Below, one piece after another: positions 42,935 to 55,504 of a DNA stretch of 64,000 bases. The first letter of the stretch is position 1, and the number at the start of each line of letters is the position of its first letter. The position numbers and the translations under genes were made by a program. The stretch is from positions 1 to 64,000 of the forward strand of contig JAVTVY010018910.1 of the NCBI GenBank assembly GCA_036873755.1, given 5' to 3'. The notes beneath the pieces are model-generated. The model was not told the DNA's origin, did no database searches, and saw nothing but the letters and a program-made list of their open reading frames with translations. This DNA is from Hanleya hanleyi. Its lineage: Eukaryota > Mollusca > Polyplacophora > Lepidopleurida > Hanleyidae.

Positions 42935-45139
42935 TCCTACGAAGTAGGCTACAGATCGCAAATTGTCCGGTAATGATTCAGTCAGTCAGTCAGTCAGTCA
43001 GTCCATCCGAATCCTTTCGTCGGAAAAATATGGAGAACCGTTGACATTAGAACCTTGATTTTTGGCATGAACGTGCATTAGGGCATTGTTACCAGCAAGT
43101 TCTGAGCTGACCGAATTCTGATGATAATTTGAAATCCATTATTGTTTTATATTATTTATTGATGGCTCAGCGAGTGCACTGTCATGCCCATCGGGAACCC
43201 TTGGCTGTATGTTTTACTGTATACATAACACAGTACAAAACCTGGTGGGATATGCCATCCGTAATTGTTTTGAGAGCTAGAGGTCACAGCAGAATGGCTG
43301 TGTCACACCCAATAGGCCTAAAACAGATCAGAACTAACAGTCTGATAGGCTTGGGATTCGAGAATGCAGTAAAATACTGCCATGGTGTAATAATTAAATT
43401 GTTCTTAGAGATCAGAGCAGGGGAGACAAAAATAAATAGATCTGTCTGGGGGTTAAAAAAATATCACAACAGATGGTGCCGGTATTACATTAAACCATCC
43501 ACAGTGCAGATTCTATGAGTTCACCTTTGACGTCTTTATTAATTTATTACCGTTCCAGGGGACATTTGAACAGCTGCCGTTAACTTGAGACACATACTTT
43601 TGCTATATACACACATGTTTTTATTAACTGCCACATTATGGGGAAAAAAATTAAACAGATCTGTAGTCAGTATTAAGAGGCTGTATTTAAGATGCTAAGT
43701 ACAATCCTCAAATTCTACATTCATCAGTTTGCCGATACCCAAAATGTGTTGTCTCATATATCTAGATAACAACGTGATGTAGAGATGCTATTTATTCTTC
43801 TTTGTACCGATCATGCTCAGGAGAATGACATAGAATCATTATTATCTTGTGCCGAGAAGGTGTTGGTCTTGAGTTGAATTACCGTAAACTACATAAATGC
43901 TACCTTTCTACTATAGGACTATATATAAGAATTTCCGCGTCGATAATCCAAAGATCTATTCCATATTCCATCTAATAGGGTTAGCACCAAATTAAATAAA
44001 CAACAATCATAATATACATGGCAGTGTGACTAACGTCACAGGTTTGATATGATTTAAGTGTGTACTCGAGAGATGATTTAGGGGCCCTATGTGCTACCGT
44101 GAGAGATTTTATATAGCAGTTTCTAATTGACAGTGGGTACTATTAACTTTCCCAGATGTCACCGCTGGTGAGTTATTAGCATAGCAACTATTATCGCCCT
44201 CAGTTCCTATTACCCTGGACACTTATCAGCCCAGCAGTCCAGCACGAGGTCACTAATCCAAATCTTGAGCGGGCTCAAATTACAAGCGTCTGGCCCGTCA
44301 TTCATAATTCAGCCGTCGTCCATTAGAGAATATCCGCGTCCATAATCCAAAGACCTATTCGATATTCCATATAACAGTATTAGCACCAAATTCAAAAAGA
44401 GAATCATAGTATACATAAACATAGGCTTGTTTCCTGCAAGAGAGAAGCGGTCAACAGTTTTCAATGATGCCGGCAAGACATCATGATGTTCCAAAAATAT
44501 CAAATCCGTATCGCTGATCAGTATTCTTAATCCATAATATTCGTTGTAAAGTGGTCATCTAAAGAATGGTGTATCTCAGTCACGCTTTGATTGTGACTGT
44601 TCATATGAGTACCATGATGATCTTGAAGTACATGGGTTCATACGGCCCCTAGCCCCGGGTTAAGCGGAATTAGACACAAGTTACGAAATGTAACGCCATA
44701 GATCTTGCACGCTACGCTCGTATTTTGCTATCAGCATGCGATATGTATCGCCAAATTTGAGAAACTTTGAAAATCTCAGAAATCGCTTAACTTCGGTGAT
44801 TTTACGAGAACCGATGTGTCCAACGCGATATGCCGTTTCAGGGAACCTTCAAAAGTCACAGTGAAACATACAGCCAACGGTTCCCGATGGGCATGACAGT
44901 GCACTCGCTGAGCCATCAATAAATAATAAAAACATAATTATCAATCAAATTTTCAGCAGAATTCTGAGAACTTGCTGGTAACAATGCCCTAATGCACGTT
45001 CATGCCAAAAACCAAGGTTCTAATGTCAACGGTTCTCCTTATTTTGACGACGAAAGGATTCGGATGGACTGACTGACTGACTCACTCACCGACGCACTCA
45101 TTACCGGACAATTTGCAAATGGTAGCCTACTTCGTAGGA
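42935..45139. mobile_element. 2.2-kb element with ~280-bp inverted repeats and nested insertions
   Basis: The left end TCCTACGAAGTAGGCTA (42,935) and right end TAGCCTACTTCGTAGGA (45,123-45,139) open inverted repeats of about 280 bp. These contain ATTGTCCGGTAATGA, a GTCA microsatellite, CCGAATCCTTTCGTC, GCAAGTTCTGAGCTGACC and ATGGCTCAGCGAGTGCACTG. No transposase is seen. Repeat B (44,010-44,280) and a complete family-A repeat lie inside. Confidence 0.8.
44279..44772 (+). mobile_element. Family-A repeat, best copy (about 490 bp)
   Basis: Runs from TTACAAGCGTCTGGCCCGTC to GAGAAACTTTGA. The uninterrupted sequence at 58,005-58,400 passes from GGGCTCAAA straight to GTCGCTTAACTTCGG at the point where this copy sits, so it acts as an empty-site comparison and proves mobility. 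No coding capacity. Confidence 0.75.
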
Positions 45140-45149
45140 ACATAAACAT

Positions 45150-45465
45150 AGGCTAGTTTCTCCAAGCGAGAATCGGTCAACAGTTTTTAATGATGCTGGC
45201 AAGACATCAGGATGTCAAGTAATATCAAATTCTATCGCTGATCTGTATTGTAACGTCGTTATCTTGAGAAACTCAGTCACGGATTAATTGTGATGTTTAT
45301 AAGAATACCATGAGGATCTTTAAGTGAATGGATTTCTACGGCCCCTAGCCCGGGTTAAACATGATTAGGCATAAGTTACAAAACGTAACGGTATCTTGCA
45401 CGCTACGCTCGTATTTTGTGATCAGCATGCGATATGTATCGTCAAATTTGAGAAACTTTGAGTGG
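45150..45465 (+). repeat. Family-A repeat copy
   Basis: Shares CATAAACATAGGCTAGTTTC, GGTCAACAGTTTTTAATGAT and ATCTTGCACGCTACGCTCGT with the copy at 44,279. Both end at GAGAAACTTTGA, defining the family's 3' border. Confidence 0.75.
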
Positions 45466-45469
45466 AGGC

Positions 45470-46400
45470 GCCCTGTTTTATAAGTTTTTGCAATAAAGTT
45501 TTGTGATGTTGACTAAAATCATCATATTTAACGGACACCGGATAAGCTGTTAATGCAAGGCGTCCTATTAGTACATCGCATGCTTATTTATGTGAGATAT
45601 TGAAGCACAAGAAATAATTAATGAACTTCCCAAATTGTGCCTTAGGGAATGACAAGATATTTCACACAGCGACTGTTCGTTGTCAGCATCATCAGATGTA
45701 CTCACTCGCTCTATAATTACTGTCACTGTCATCATGCGAATAATTCTGCAAGTTCATTTCTCGCCATTGTAAGATGCTACTGAACGTTGAGAACGGCCCG
45801 CCACTGAACACGAGACTGATCGGACAGAAATTGGTCTGATTTTAGATTGCAGTGAAACGCTACGTTGACATCAGTATGTAACGAATTTTGTCAAAGACTA
45901 ATAGGAAATAATACACTGCAATCCAAGTATACACAGCCATTGGCATTTCTGGTATAGTACCTGTATACTATAATATCTAAATTGCGCTCAGAATGGATTC
46001 GGAAGCTTTATGAGCGGTCTTGGAACTGAGACAAAGAGATGTTTAGCTTGCTGATGGAGATCACAATGAAATTCATACAACTGGAATCTGTAGATGGTGT
46101 CTCAAGCACATATGGCCCTGACACCCACCCACCCACTAGTTAATTACAAGCGTCTAGCCCGGCATTCATAAAACCGGAAAATACAAAAACGCGAAGTAAC
46201 AGATTGAAAATCTGATCACATCATGTAGAAAGTTTCATTAGTATGTATTTGAAAGACCTAGCGCAATCAAAGAAGATAAAAGTCCACAAACATGATTCAA
46301 TTGAGTAGCTCAAATGAAACAGCATGACGAGTAGATATGAAGATATGTAAAACATTCCATTGATGTATGGCAAATAGATTTTGGTTAATCCTGCTAAGAA
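45470..46400. other. Non-coding stretch
   Basis: A small family-A start fragment (TACAAGCGTCTAGCCCGGCA) at 46,145; nothing else recognised. Confidence 0.4.
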
Positions 46401-46412
46401 GCAAAGTGAGGA

Positions 46413-46622
46413 CGGATGGACATCCACGTCAGGACGAACGGACATCCACACGGAGACATGGACGTCAGGACGGATGGACATCCACAAGGTGACATGGACG
46501 TCAGGAGGGATGGACATCCATACGGAGACATGGACGTCAGGACAGACGGACATCCACATGGAGACATGGACGTCAGGACGGATGGACATTCACGCGGAGA
46601 CATGGACGTCAGGACGGATGGG
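46413..46622 (+). repeat. 36-bp minisatellite
   Basis: About six copies of GACATGGACGTCAGGACGG plus ATGGACATCCACACGGA, exact period 36 with few mismatches. Because 36 is divisible by three, several frames on both strands stay open (12-residue repeats rich in Asp/His/Pro); these are not taken as genes. Confidence 0.9.
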
Positions 46623-46639
46623 CATATGCACATACACTA

Positions 46640-49600
46640 CACAAAAAGGCGGATTTCACGTCCTGGGGAAATGTATTGCTTATTAATGGGAGAGGCCACT
46701 GTTTGCACTTCTTTACATAGATGCCCACTAATGCGGATGTTTGTATTTCATAGCGTATGACCCGTACATTGCAGCTTGGAGAGGCCAAGATGACAAATAC
46801 ATTTACGGGATATATATTATAGATAAGGCATCCTATATTTCATATACCCAAAATAGTACGGTCACAGGTATGGAATATTTAGTATCAAATTATATTCCAT
46901 ACAGCAGGAAATGTAAAATAACCAATTATGGCAAGACTGCCTTAAATTTAATCAAATAAAACTCTTTGAATACATTCGAGAGGTATGACAAAGTATTTGT
47001 ATATATGAATATTTATTTAAATTTAACCTATCACTAAAATGCAATGTCGAAGTTCCATCAACCGGCTTCCCCCAAGAGGTACGTTTCATACTCGTTCATT
47101 ATGCTTTTTAACGTCATAAGAAGGTAATTCTTTTATATGGCAAATATTAAGATTTGACATCATGAAATGGTAATTCTGATACACGGCAAATATTAAGATT
47201 TCATCTAATTTTATCTAGACTGTAAAGAAAACCAAATGAAGCATTATAAGTTATTTCACCGTCTGGTAAATATATGCATATTTCGATGACAGCAAATATT
47301 CAGTTTATCCCTTTCACTGATGGTTATACGGGTATGCCATTCCGTTTTATATGATCAGCAAATATATGGCAGAACTGAACTTTTGCAACCAGTTTGGTAA
47401 ATACTGCAAATATGTGCAAATGTTAAGGAATGACTGCGCTGTAAATATATTGAAAATATATTCATTTACCAACAGTTTAATATCCTTTAAATGTTGTCAA
47501 TAGTAATATTTCATTGTGGAAATTAATGCAAATATGAAAATGTGATGTGGTTTTATTGTGTGTAGGGTAAATAATTTCTATTTTGATCATTCAACACGCT
47601 CTCGTGGATAATATGAGTGTGTAATACGTGGCGTAACACGACAAGTGCAAGGGAAACTGTGTAGGGGTTCTTTGCTTATTTCATACAATGCCAACTACAA
47701 TGGATTGGTTAGAAAGCTCTACTTCTTGGCGATTTCCACTTCGTCGTTTCAGGAATCAGGAGTCACCCTGCAGCATAAGATGGAAACGAGGAATACATGT
47801 AATATAGAGGACATCGTAACTCTTCCCAATACAACGTATAAAATAAGCTACGTGATACACCGGTAATACACGTAGAAATATTACACAATTCAATGTAATA
47901 TAATTTACAGAAAAATGAAACAGAAGTAAAACTTCATACTGTCCTGTCTCAAATTTGTCACAAATGCGGCCTTAATTTACTATCCATATCCGAGTATCCC
48001 ACACTCTGGGTAGCGAAGAAATTGAATACACATGTTTAACTTCTCCTTGCAGAAATTTACACAAGATACATATAGGTGCACGATAGTTCCGTTCGATCCA
48101 ACAGCATGCCGTTTTCTCACTCCAACATGTCGAAACGCGAGTATTTTTTCTTGCGTGTACTTCTCCCACAAGCCAGTTTAGTGAACTGATTCTAGCTGTA
48201 CACTGTATGCTTGGTTATAACGCATGCAGTACTTTCGTCTTGGCAAAACATATGCACGTTGTGATTGGTTGATCATTATGTTAGCCTGATAAGCGTAATA
48301 TGATTAGAATTATGATTGACAGACAGGTCGGGCCTGCAGACAACAGGCGACTTTTACATACATTAATCCCTAAGACAACCGTCTTCCCAAGATATCTAAA
48401 AGATAAACGGGAATATATCATTCGTCTATCGGATAAGCTAAGATGAAGACCCGGCTTATCAGCATGGTGAAGCAAGTTATGCAAGCTTATCTATGGTGGC
48501 CAAAAGCAATTAAATCCGAATGTGCAAAGTCTCCAATTTCCAACAATGCCCAGATATCTGTATCTTTATATCAGCGATGATGAAGTGGAACAATAGAATG
48601 CAGTAGCTCCTACAAGAGACTGTCTAGACAGTGATATTCCTGAAATATCCCGATAAGAGAATTTCGGGTGCATTAAATTTTAAACCAGAGACCGCACAAT
48701 CACAGTCTCACAGGTATAAATTTAACAAAATATGCAAGATTTATCGTTCAAAGAATTGAGCCTAAAGCATATTTTGTCAACTTTTGAAAGCATGTCGTAT
48801 ATCGTTAGGACATTCCACGTTGAAGAATGGGAAGAAAAGTTATTCTGGTGAAGCCGACAGAAGACCTGCACGCCCAATGCGTCAGTAGTATACAAAGCGT
48901 AAATCTCTGAGGATTTGTGGGGGACGGAATGTGGAAAAAGAAATGTTGGTTGTAAATAAGGATTGTTTGACGTCACACCAGGAGGTTCAATATGACCCTC
49001 CGCCCTTATGGGGTAGTGCAAACGCAGAAATGTCACTGTCTAGACTACGCATGTACAGTCCACACGCCAAACTCCTCCTGCAAAAATCTCCATATATTAG
49101 ATCGAGTCTATTTTTCTAATATCTGATGTTAGTTTATTGGTAAATTTATAATATAGAAAACCGCTTTTTCTAACCACAATAGGGTTGACTGTGGCGATGA
49201 ATGCAAATGTGCATGGTGTATACCCACACGGCTCTAGCTAGCCTGTCGGCCCGCCTCGGGTGAACTGGACATCTGGCTATGTTCTATCAGTCAGTGATAG
49301 TCGTACAGTGCTATGACAATTATTAACAAAACAATGCAGAATATGAAATATGTCAATTTTTCAGTGGCAGTCTGTTTTGAGTATAGACCAGAACGTTGTA
49401 TTTCACTGAACATTGTGTTTATCGTCAAATTTCAATCGCCGGTTTGGGACACCGATTTTGTGTAAAATTGGTGTCTAATCAAACGTTTTCTGTGAACTCA
49501 GGAAATTATCTTTGCTCAATTAAGAATACACAAAATATCGAAATGGACCTGGCGCGGTTCAGTGAGATTTTGGCCACCATGGAGATCTCACAGTGGAACA

Positions 49601-49830
49601 CAATCTTATTGACTGTATAGATTTTAAGATTTTAAGAGATTCTTTTTATCGAGCAGTTATTTCAGGTGATCTTTTTAGTCGAGTGAGAGAAGACTGTATC
49701 TTAGTTTATTTGAGAGAAATCAGTTTGTGGCATGAGTTTTAATGCATGTGCATGTCTTTTGGTGTGTTGTGTTGATTACTTATGGTTTGCTGGGTTGTTG
49801 ACTTGCTTTTGTTAGAATTCATAGAATTTT
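46640..49830. other. Non-coding stretch with degenerate GCAAATATT repeats
   Basis: Between 47,130 and 47,460 the motif GGCAAATATTAAGATTT and shorter forms (GCAAATAT) recur at least seven times at irregular spacing. Elsewhere I see no genes. Confidence 0.45.
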
Positions 49831-49838
49831 GTTTATTT

Positions 49839-49904
49839 GTCGCTATATAGCTGAAATATTGCCGAACGCGACATTAAACTTAGTTTATTCTCTCTTTCTC
49901 TCTC
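49839..49904 (-). repeat. SINE-like core (mollusc type), inverted
   Basis: GTCGCTATATAGCTGAAATA, TTGCCGAACGCGACATTAAA, then a CT-rich tail; the complement of the core at 37,270. Tail direction puts this copy on the minus strand. Confidence 0.65.
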
Positions 49905-50221
49905 CTTGGCACCATGAGATGCGCTTTGAAGTCCCAAAATGAAATATCACCTACGAAAGAAAGTTTCAATTAGCCGGAGGATGACAAAATAAGGAGTCGA
50001 AATATCGAGTCAAAATGAGCCGTACGCTTTTCAGAGCTATTGAAGTATATCATGTCTTATGGTCTGAGTAATTTCCCCTCTCTGGGTCTTAGGGTGTTTG
50101 AATAACAGCATCTTGAAGTAGTGGATTTGTGCAAAATCGCCTATTTCGAACAGAAAACAGCACATTTTCTCTCCGTGAACAAAACAGGCCAGTCTAGAAC
50201 CAATAACTTTACCCCGAAATA

Positions 50222-51240
50222 TTGGTCGTGTCAGTAGTCAGTTGTTGCCCAAAATATTGCGTATTACACATTATATTATCCCCTCCATCACCTCACACCC
50301 AACCTTGGCAAGCCGCGTTGGGTGTTACAATTCTTGTTTGCTGTTGTCGGCGGTGTTCGCTTTTGTCCAGTCAGAAGCCGCACTATAAGAAACTACCGTT
50401 GTGTAGCGTCAATCTGCGGCCATGTTCGCTCTTGTTCGTATTCAAATATCATCCAACTGTTCTGGTAATCTATGAGATCATTTGCTGTCCAAGCCACTCT
50501 AATCGTAGTCCACTCTACGATCGCTTCAATACGGCATCCGACAAGATCCATTCAGAGCAAAGATGTTCCCTAGAGATCGATCTAAAAGTTCCTGTTTTCT
50601 ATTACTCCTCGACTGCGCCTGAACACAATGGCGTCACTTCCAGTCCAAACCACCTCAACCGTAGTCTGCTCGCCGAGAGCGTCAAAATCAGCCAACGGTT
50701 TCAAACTCTACCGGGAAATCCCCCGCCAGTCAAGTTACCGGAATTGACCTTTCCAAGTTGCTATATCCACCACTTTATCCCTCCTCACCGCGTCCCGACA
50801 GGTTTAGACTACACGGCCCACAATCCACACCGAAAATGCGCTTTCTCTCTTACTCTCCAAGTGCGCATTCGTGTATCACTGACCCTACACTGGTCAGGAC
50901 CCTGTAGAGAACGATAGTTCAGTCACCCCCACGTCTTGTTCCGAGTGGGCATCCAGGTTTTTCCTGTACCATTCAGAGTTCTCTCCATTCGCGCAAAGAT
51001 GGAGCCACCGCTTGGTTGAACGTGTGCACCCTTACTTCCCTACCACACAATCGTATGGCGCATGCCTGGAGTCTCGTTGCATGGGTGAAATCTCCAGGTC
51101 TCTCACCCCTCTCGATCTCCGTAAATCGTCCTACTTTCTCTTGGCATGCTCAATCCATTGCGCATGTGCAGGGTCAAAGATCAACACCGGTCACGATATC
51201 CAAAGGTCAATGGACGCCCAGATCTTCTTTCTCTACTACT
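50222..51240. repeat. Diverged array resembling the Polinton-like inverted-repeat units
   Basis: GC content rises, and units about 148 bp apart start near CTACGATCGCTTCAATA (50,516), CTCGCCGAGAGCGTCAAAA (50,668) and GACTACACGG (50,810). CRE-like and NRF1-like remnants (GGCGTCAC, TTGCGCATGTGCAG) lie within. A 231-codon open frame across it (50,222-50,917) has no recognisable protein character and is considered fortuitous. Confidence 0.45.
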
Positions 51241-51249
51241 TAGAATTAT

Positions 51250-52600
51250 ATTTCTCAAGGAATAATCCCTCTATTGGGGGAATGAAACAAGGCATTATTC
51301 AGCATAAGTGGCAACCAATCTTGTGCGACACGTGAAAAATATTCAGATGGAAGCAAGAAGAACGTGTATTGATAATCATGAAACACTGGTGATATCAATG
51401 CTAATTCTGATCAGTATACCCCAATTGATTTTTAATTTTGCTCTATTATGCAGATTTGCACAATCGTGCATAAAAAACACCGGCGCGTGTCTATATCAAC
51501 AAGGTTTGCGTGCTATTGCACCTGGAAGAGTTTGATGAACTTACTTGAGAGCATTTTCGAGAATCTCGCAGTGCGTCAGATATCTGTGTGCATTCCGATT
51601 AAAATAAATATATTCCCCTAATGTGCACATTACTTCATGGGACCACTTTTTCCTAAAGAGAGGCATAAGAGAATGTTTAGTATCTCCTGAAACTTTCTGG
51701 TTGTTCAGCTGATCGAAAGTGTAATTGATACGACAATATAGGTTGGTCAGAAAAGATTTCATGAAAGTTACACCATAGAATTTCAGATTGAAAAATACAC
51801 AAAACATGAACGGACACATTTTCAACATAGTGAGGAAAATCTAGTTCTGATTTCGTAAAAATTCAGACGAAACTGGATAATTTACTCTTCTTTACCGACC
51901 ACACAACAAAAGTTACATCACGAAACATCATAGTGTGGATTCAGCACTCACAATGGAGCCCTAAGAATGGGTTGATACATAAAGCAGATAAGAACTTGCA
52001 TAACATATCTAAGCTTGATGCATTTGTTTACAAAGGTCTTAGTCTGGAAACACATTAACCGACTAAGAGACCAGTGCGACATAAAGGTTAGATCCATCAT
52101 ACCATGTGTGTCGTAAATGGAGACCTTGGGAAATATTCACGAATAAATACTTGAATTCCATGGGAAATATTCACGAATAATACTTGAATCACACAAGCTA
52201 TATATATCAAGTATCTGTGCTGATAAATAGGAGTTCTGGGCACCACTGCTTCCTTCTCCCGTGGGTATCAGTGATATACTTTCTTCCCCTGGCAATTTGC
52301 CTTCGTATCTTTGCTGGTCTATTAAGGCACGCGGCATATGTATTCTGTCTGCAACGAAGCGTACTGGCAATTCTCCATTCTTTTTTTTTGCAAAAGGCAG
52401 TCATTCATTATTTGTGAGCAAGATATCATTCTCAGAAATGCGAGAATGTTTAATAATCTATAATTATTTGATAAAGTCTTAATGGCTTTTAAAATAACAA
52501 ATAATGTATTGTGCCGAATGATTTGTCAAGTCTGAAGGCAAGAGCAAACAAAAAAACTTGTGGTAGTGACATTATCTTATTACCCACGCTTGCAATTATC
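51250..52600. other. Non-coding stretch
   Basis: Only a short tandem duplication of GGGAAATATTCACGAATAA (52,129 and 52,162) stands out. Confidence 0.4.
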
Positions 52601-52611
52601 ATGTAAAATAG

Positions 52612-53420
52612 GACATTTCTCCCTTCGAACATCTCCCCCTGCGGACATTTCCCCCTCCTTCCTATAGCTATTTGTGCTATGATTTCATACGAATGTGAAA
52701 CACATATTGACAAAAACATTTTATTCTTATTTTCAATAAGCTTATAATCGGACATAAATTTCCCCCAGCTATATTTAAGATAGCGGCACTGTTAACCAGA
52801 TTTGTATGATTTAGTAACAAAATAAAAATGCAACCAAGTTATAAATAAAGCGATTTTGATGTTTATCTTTTCAATAAGTTACTTTCAATAAAATGACATG
52901 ATTTCGAAGAATACCCCATGGTTTCAACTGAGACAAAATAAACATCATTGTTAGATGATATATTGCTGCAAATATGTTGTCTTTTCAAATTTAATCACCA
53001 ATTTAAATCAATCAGCATGTTTGTTACATAATGTCTGTAACTAGGTAGAATCTATTGTTTAGTTTATCTTTATCCCAAGTTAGCCCATTGCCGGAGTAGA
53101 ATCAGTCCGTGCATGGCACAAGGAAAGTCATTGTATACAGTTTGTCTTTAAAACCACTGATTACAATACCATTTAACAATCCTCACAGCTTTATTATCCT
53201 GATTTCAACCTGCTGCTCGAGTAGAATCACATATCTATGTGATAGTTAATAACTTATACTGTGTATTTATTGTTTAGTCATGCCAAATTATAGAAAACAA
53301 GAAAAAAAATAAGAAAAAGTCAATTTTGTTACACATTCGTATGAACTCATAGTACACAGATATATATGAAGTGGGATATGTCAGCAGGGAGAAATGTCCT
53401 CGGGGGATGTCCGCGCACCG
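52612..53420. mobile_element. MITE-like repeat with GGACATTTCTCCC inverted ends
   Basis: GGACATTTCTCCCTTCG and GCGGACATTTCCCCC at the left are answered by GGGAGAAATGTCCTCGG and GGGGATGTCCGCGC at the right (53,388-53,417). About 800 bp, AT-rich interior, no coding. Two motifs per end parallels the GGACAAA element at 34,716. Confidence 0.6.
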
Positions 53421-53689
53421 TCGATGACAGGCCGTTTTTGAGTATTTGAGTTTTTATAAGATCATAATGATTTTTCAAAATTGTGTTCATTTCAAATGTG
53501 GTAGACTTGCGCTAAGTCTATTAGCTAGAAACTCAATTAATACGTGGAATATGCTGTCCGTTTCCATTCCGCCTGGCAATATCGTGACATAAACATCGTC
53601 GGCTAACGTTAGAAGTTTTGTTTCCCTTTTTTTCTTATATATTTTAGCCTGGTTATCTATAGTATGACACCTTAAACCGACCTACACTG

Positions 53690-54035
53690 TAATTGAAAAG
53701 GGTGGAAATTTCCACCTTAAAAGGTGGTCCAAAATTTCCACCCTCGAAGGTGGATATTTCCACCCCTTAACAAGGGTGGAAATTTCCACCTTGCCCATAG
53801 GGTGGGAATTACCACCCTACCCAAAGGGTGGAAATTGCCACCCTACCCAAGGGGTGGAAATTCCCACCCTTGTTATAGGGTGTAAATTACCACCCTATCC
53901 GAGTGGTGGAAATTTACACCCTTTAACAAGGGTGGGAATTTCCACCCCTTACAAAAGGTGGAAATATCCACCTTTGAGGGTGGCAATTTTGGACCACCTT
54001 TTATGGTGGGAATTTCCACCTACCTTTCCACCACA
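53690..54035. repeat. Array of GGTGGAAATTTCCACC palindromes inside a larger dyad
   Basis: More than a dozen GGTGG-[A/T/G]AATT-CCACC half-sites alternate head-to-head and tail-to-tail at about 17-18-bp spacing. The outer parts also mirror one another: AAAAGGTGGTCCAAAATTTCC on the left and the complementary GGCAATTTTGGACCACCTTT on the right. The whole 345 bp can therefore fold as one cruciform or as many small ones. Confidence 0.9.
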
Positions 54036-54599
54036 TTCTTGGTTGAAAATATGCAGAATAGAAGAAAAGACATCACACCTGGTTGAGCGAGGGGAATAGG
54101 TTAAATATTTTTCACATTCTTCCTGATCATTCAAAGATGTACAAGAATCCAGATGAGTGAAAATCACCAATCTAACCAGAGACACGACAAGATCACCCGA
54201 GATGTGTGGCGAGTTTGGTGGGAATTTGTAGCCATACTGCCTTCAGTAATGAGCATCAAAATCCGTGCATGATTAAAATCAGATCTTCAAAATCTCTAGA
54301 TATTTCTGCTGATGCAGATCTGACAATCATACTAATTTCAGTGTTCGGCATCTTGCAAGCCGACCACATATACATAAGTTGTGGCGCTGCAATAGCAGAC
54401 ACGTAACACTTGCCCCGAAAATTGGCTAAACATAGAAAACAGTATGACTGGATCAGATCTACAGCTACCATCAATTATATTTAGAGCAATTTGAAGATCT
54501 CATCACATTGATATATAAAAAAAAGATCACTCGTGGATACCATTAAAACTTCAATTCACTTTAATTATCAATGACTGAATGTTCATGAATGTAATGACT

Positions 54600-55190
54600 T
54601 GTGTTCCATTTTTGCGATGTGTAGACAATTAGATTCAACTCTCTAGGACATTTTGAAATACAAATTCAACTCTCAATATAACATTTTGAAGTACAAATCT
54701 GCGTGTACAGTAAACTATAATCAGTCCATTCATTAACTACATCACCATAATCAATTATTCTCAATAAAACAGCTTGGATCATGTTAAAGTCAAGTTAAAA
54801 ATGAAGATAATTCCTCCTTCCACAATTAAACAACATTTATCGGTTGTGTCCCATTTTTATGATGTGCAGACCACTCGTTCCACAATTAAATTTAACTCTC
54901 AATATATCACTTTGAAATACAAATTATACACATCAAACTCTGACAATTCAATAATTACAGTCCATTAATTAACTAAATCACTTCAATAAAACAGCTTGCA
55001 TCCTGTTCAATTCCGTTATCATGATATAAGCATTGTCAGGTCCTTACACAGAAAATAGTTCCTCCTTCTACAATTAAATTCAACTCTCAACATAACATTG
55101 TTTAGTTGCGTTCCATTAGTATGGTATATAGATCACCCGTTGCACAATTAAATTTAACTCTCAATATAACATTCTGAAATACAATGAGAA
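54600..55190. repeat. Degenerate repeats of a CAATTAAATTTAACTCTCAA block
   Basis: The block followed by TATAACATTTTGAAATACAA recurs near 54,628, 54,665, 54,890, 55,070 and 55,143 with variable spacing. AGTCCATTAATTAACTA and CAATAAAACAGCTT also repeat. No gene seen. Confidence 0.6.
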
Positions 55191-55504
55191 GCTGTGTACA
55201 AACGTACACAGAAGAGCATTTCCAACAGTGAAAACCATTATATTTGGAAGGAGGTGTATACTTAGAGATCCAATAGTGATGCACTGTAGGTGTAATTCAA
55301 ATTCAATGATTCTAAGTACGGTACAGTAAATAAGATAAAGTCTACCACAGCGAGGGGGAGGGGGCGTTTAGATTTGGTTTCCATCAGTGTGTGTAAACCT
55401 GACTGAACTTTGAAGAACAGACAACAAATTTGCATCAAGTGTATATAGCAATAGTCTGCATTTCGATTGCAACAATTTTAACAGCAAATGCATGGATGCA
55501 TTTT

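Noticed and set aside
42960..43005. GTCAGTCAGTCA run as a CRISPR-like or regulatory repeat
   Set aside because: A plain tetranucleotide microsatellite inside a transposon end; no spacers.
43129..43518. 129-codon open frame
   Set aside because: Its first third lies in the inverted repeat of the 2.2-kb element and the rest has no recognisable protein features.
46221..46760. Overlapping 12-residue-repeat open frames on both strands
   Set aside because: Produced by the 36-bp minisatellite; no start context, splice sites or non-repeat domain.
50222..50917. 231-codon open frame on the plus strand
   Set aside because: Composition (Cys/Ser/Pro/His-rich, no motif) and its position in a ~150-bp tandem array show it is a fortuitous frame in repeat DNA.
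53776..54099. 107-codon open frame rich in Pro/Gly/His
   Set aside because: It is a translation of the GGTGGAAATTTCCACC array.
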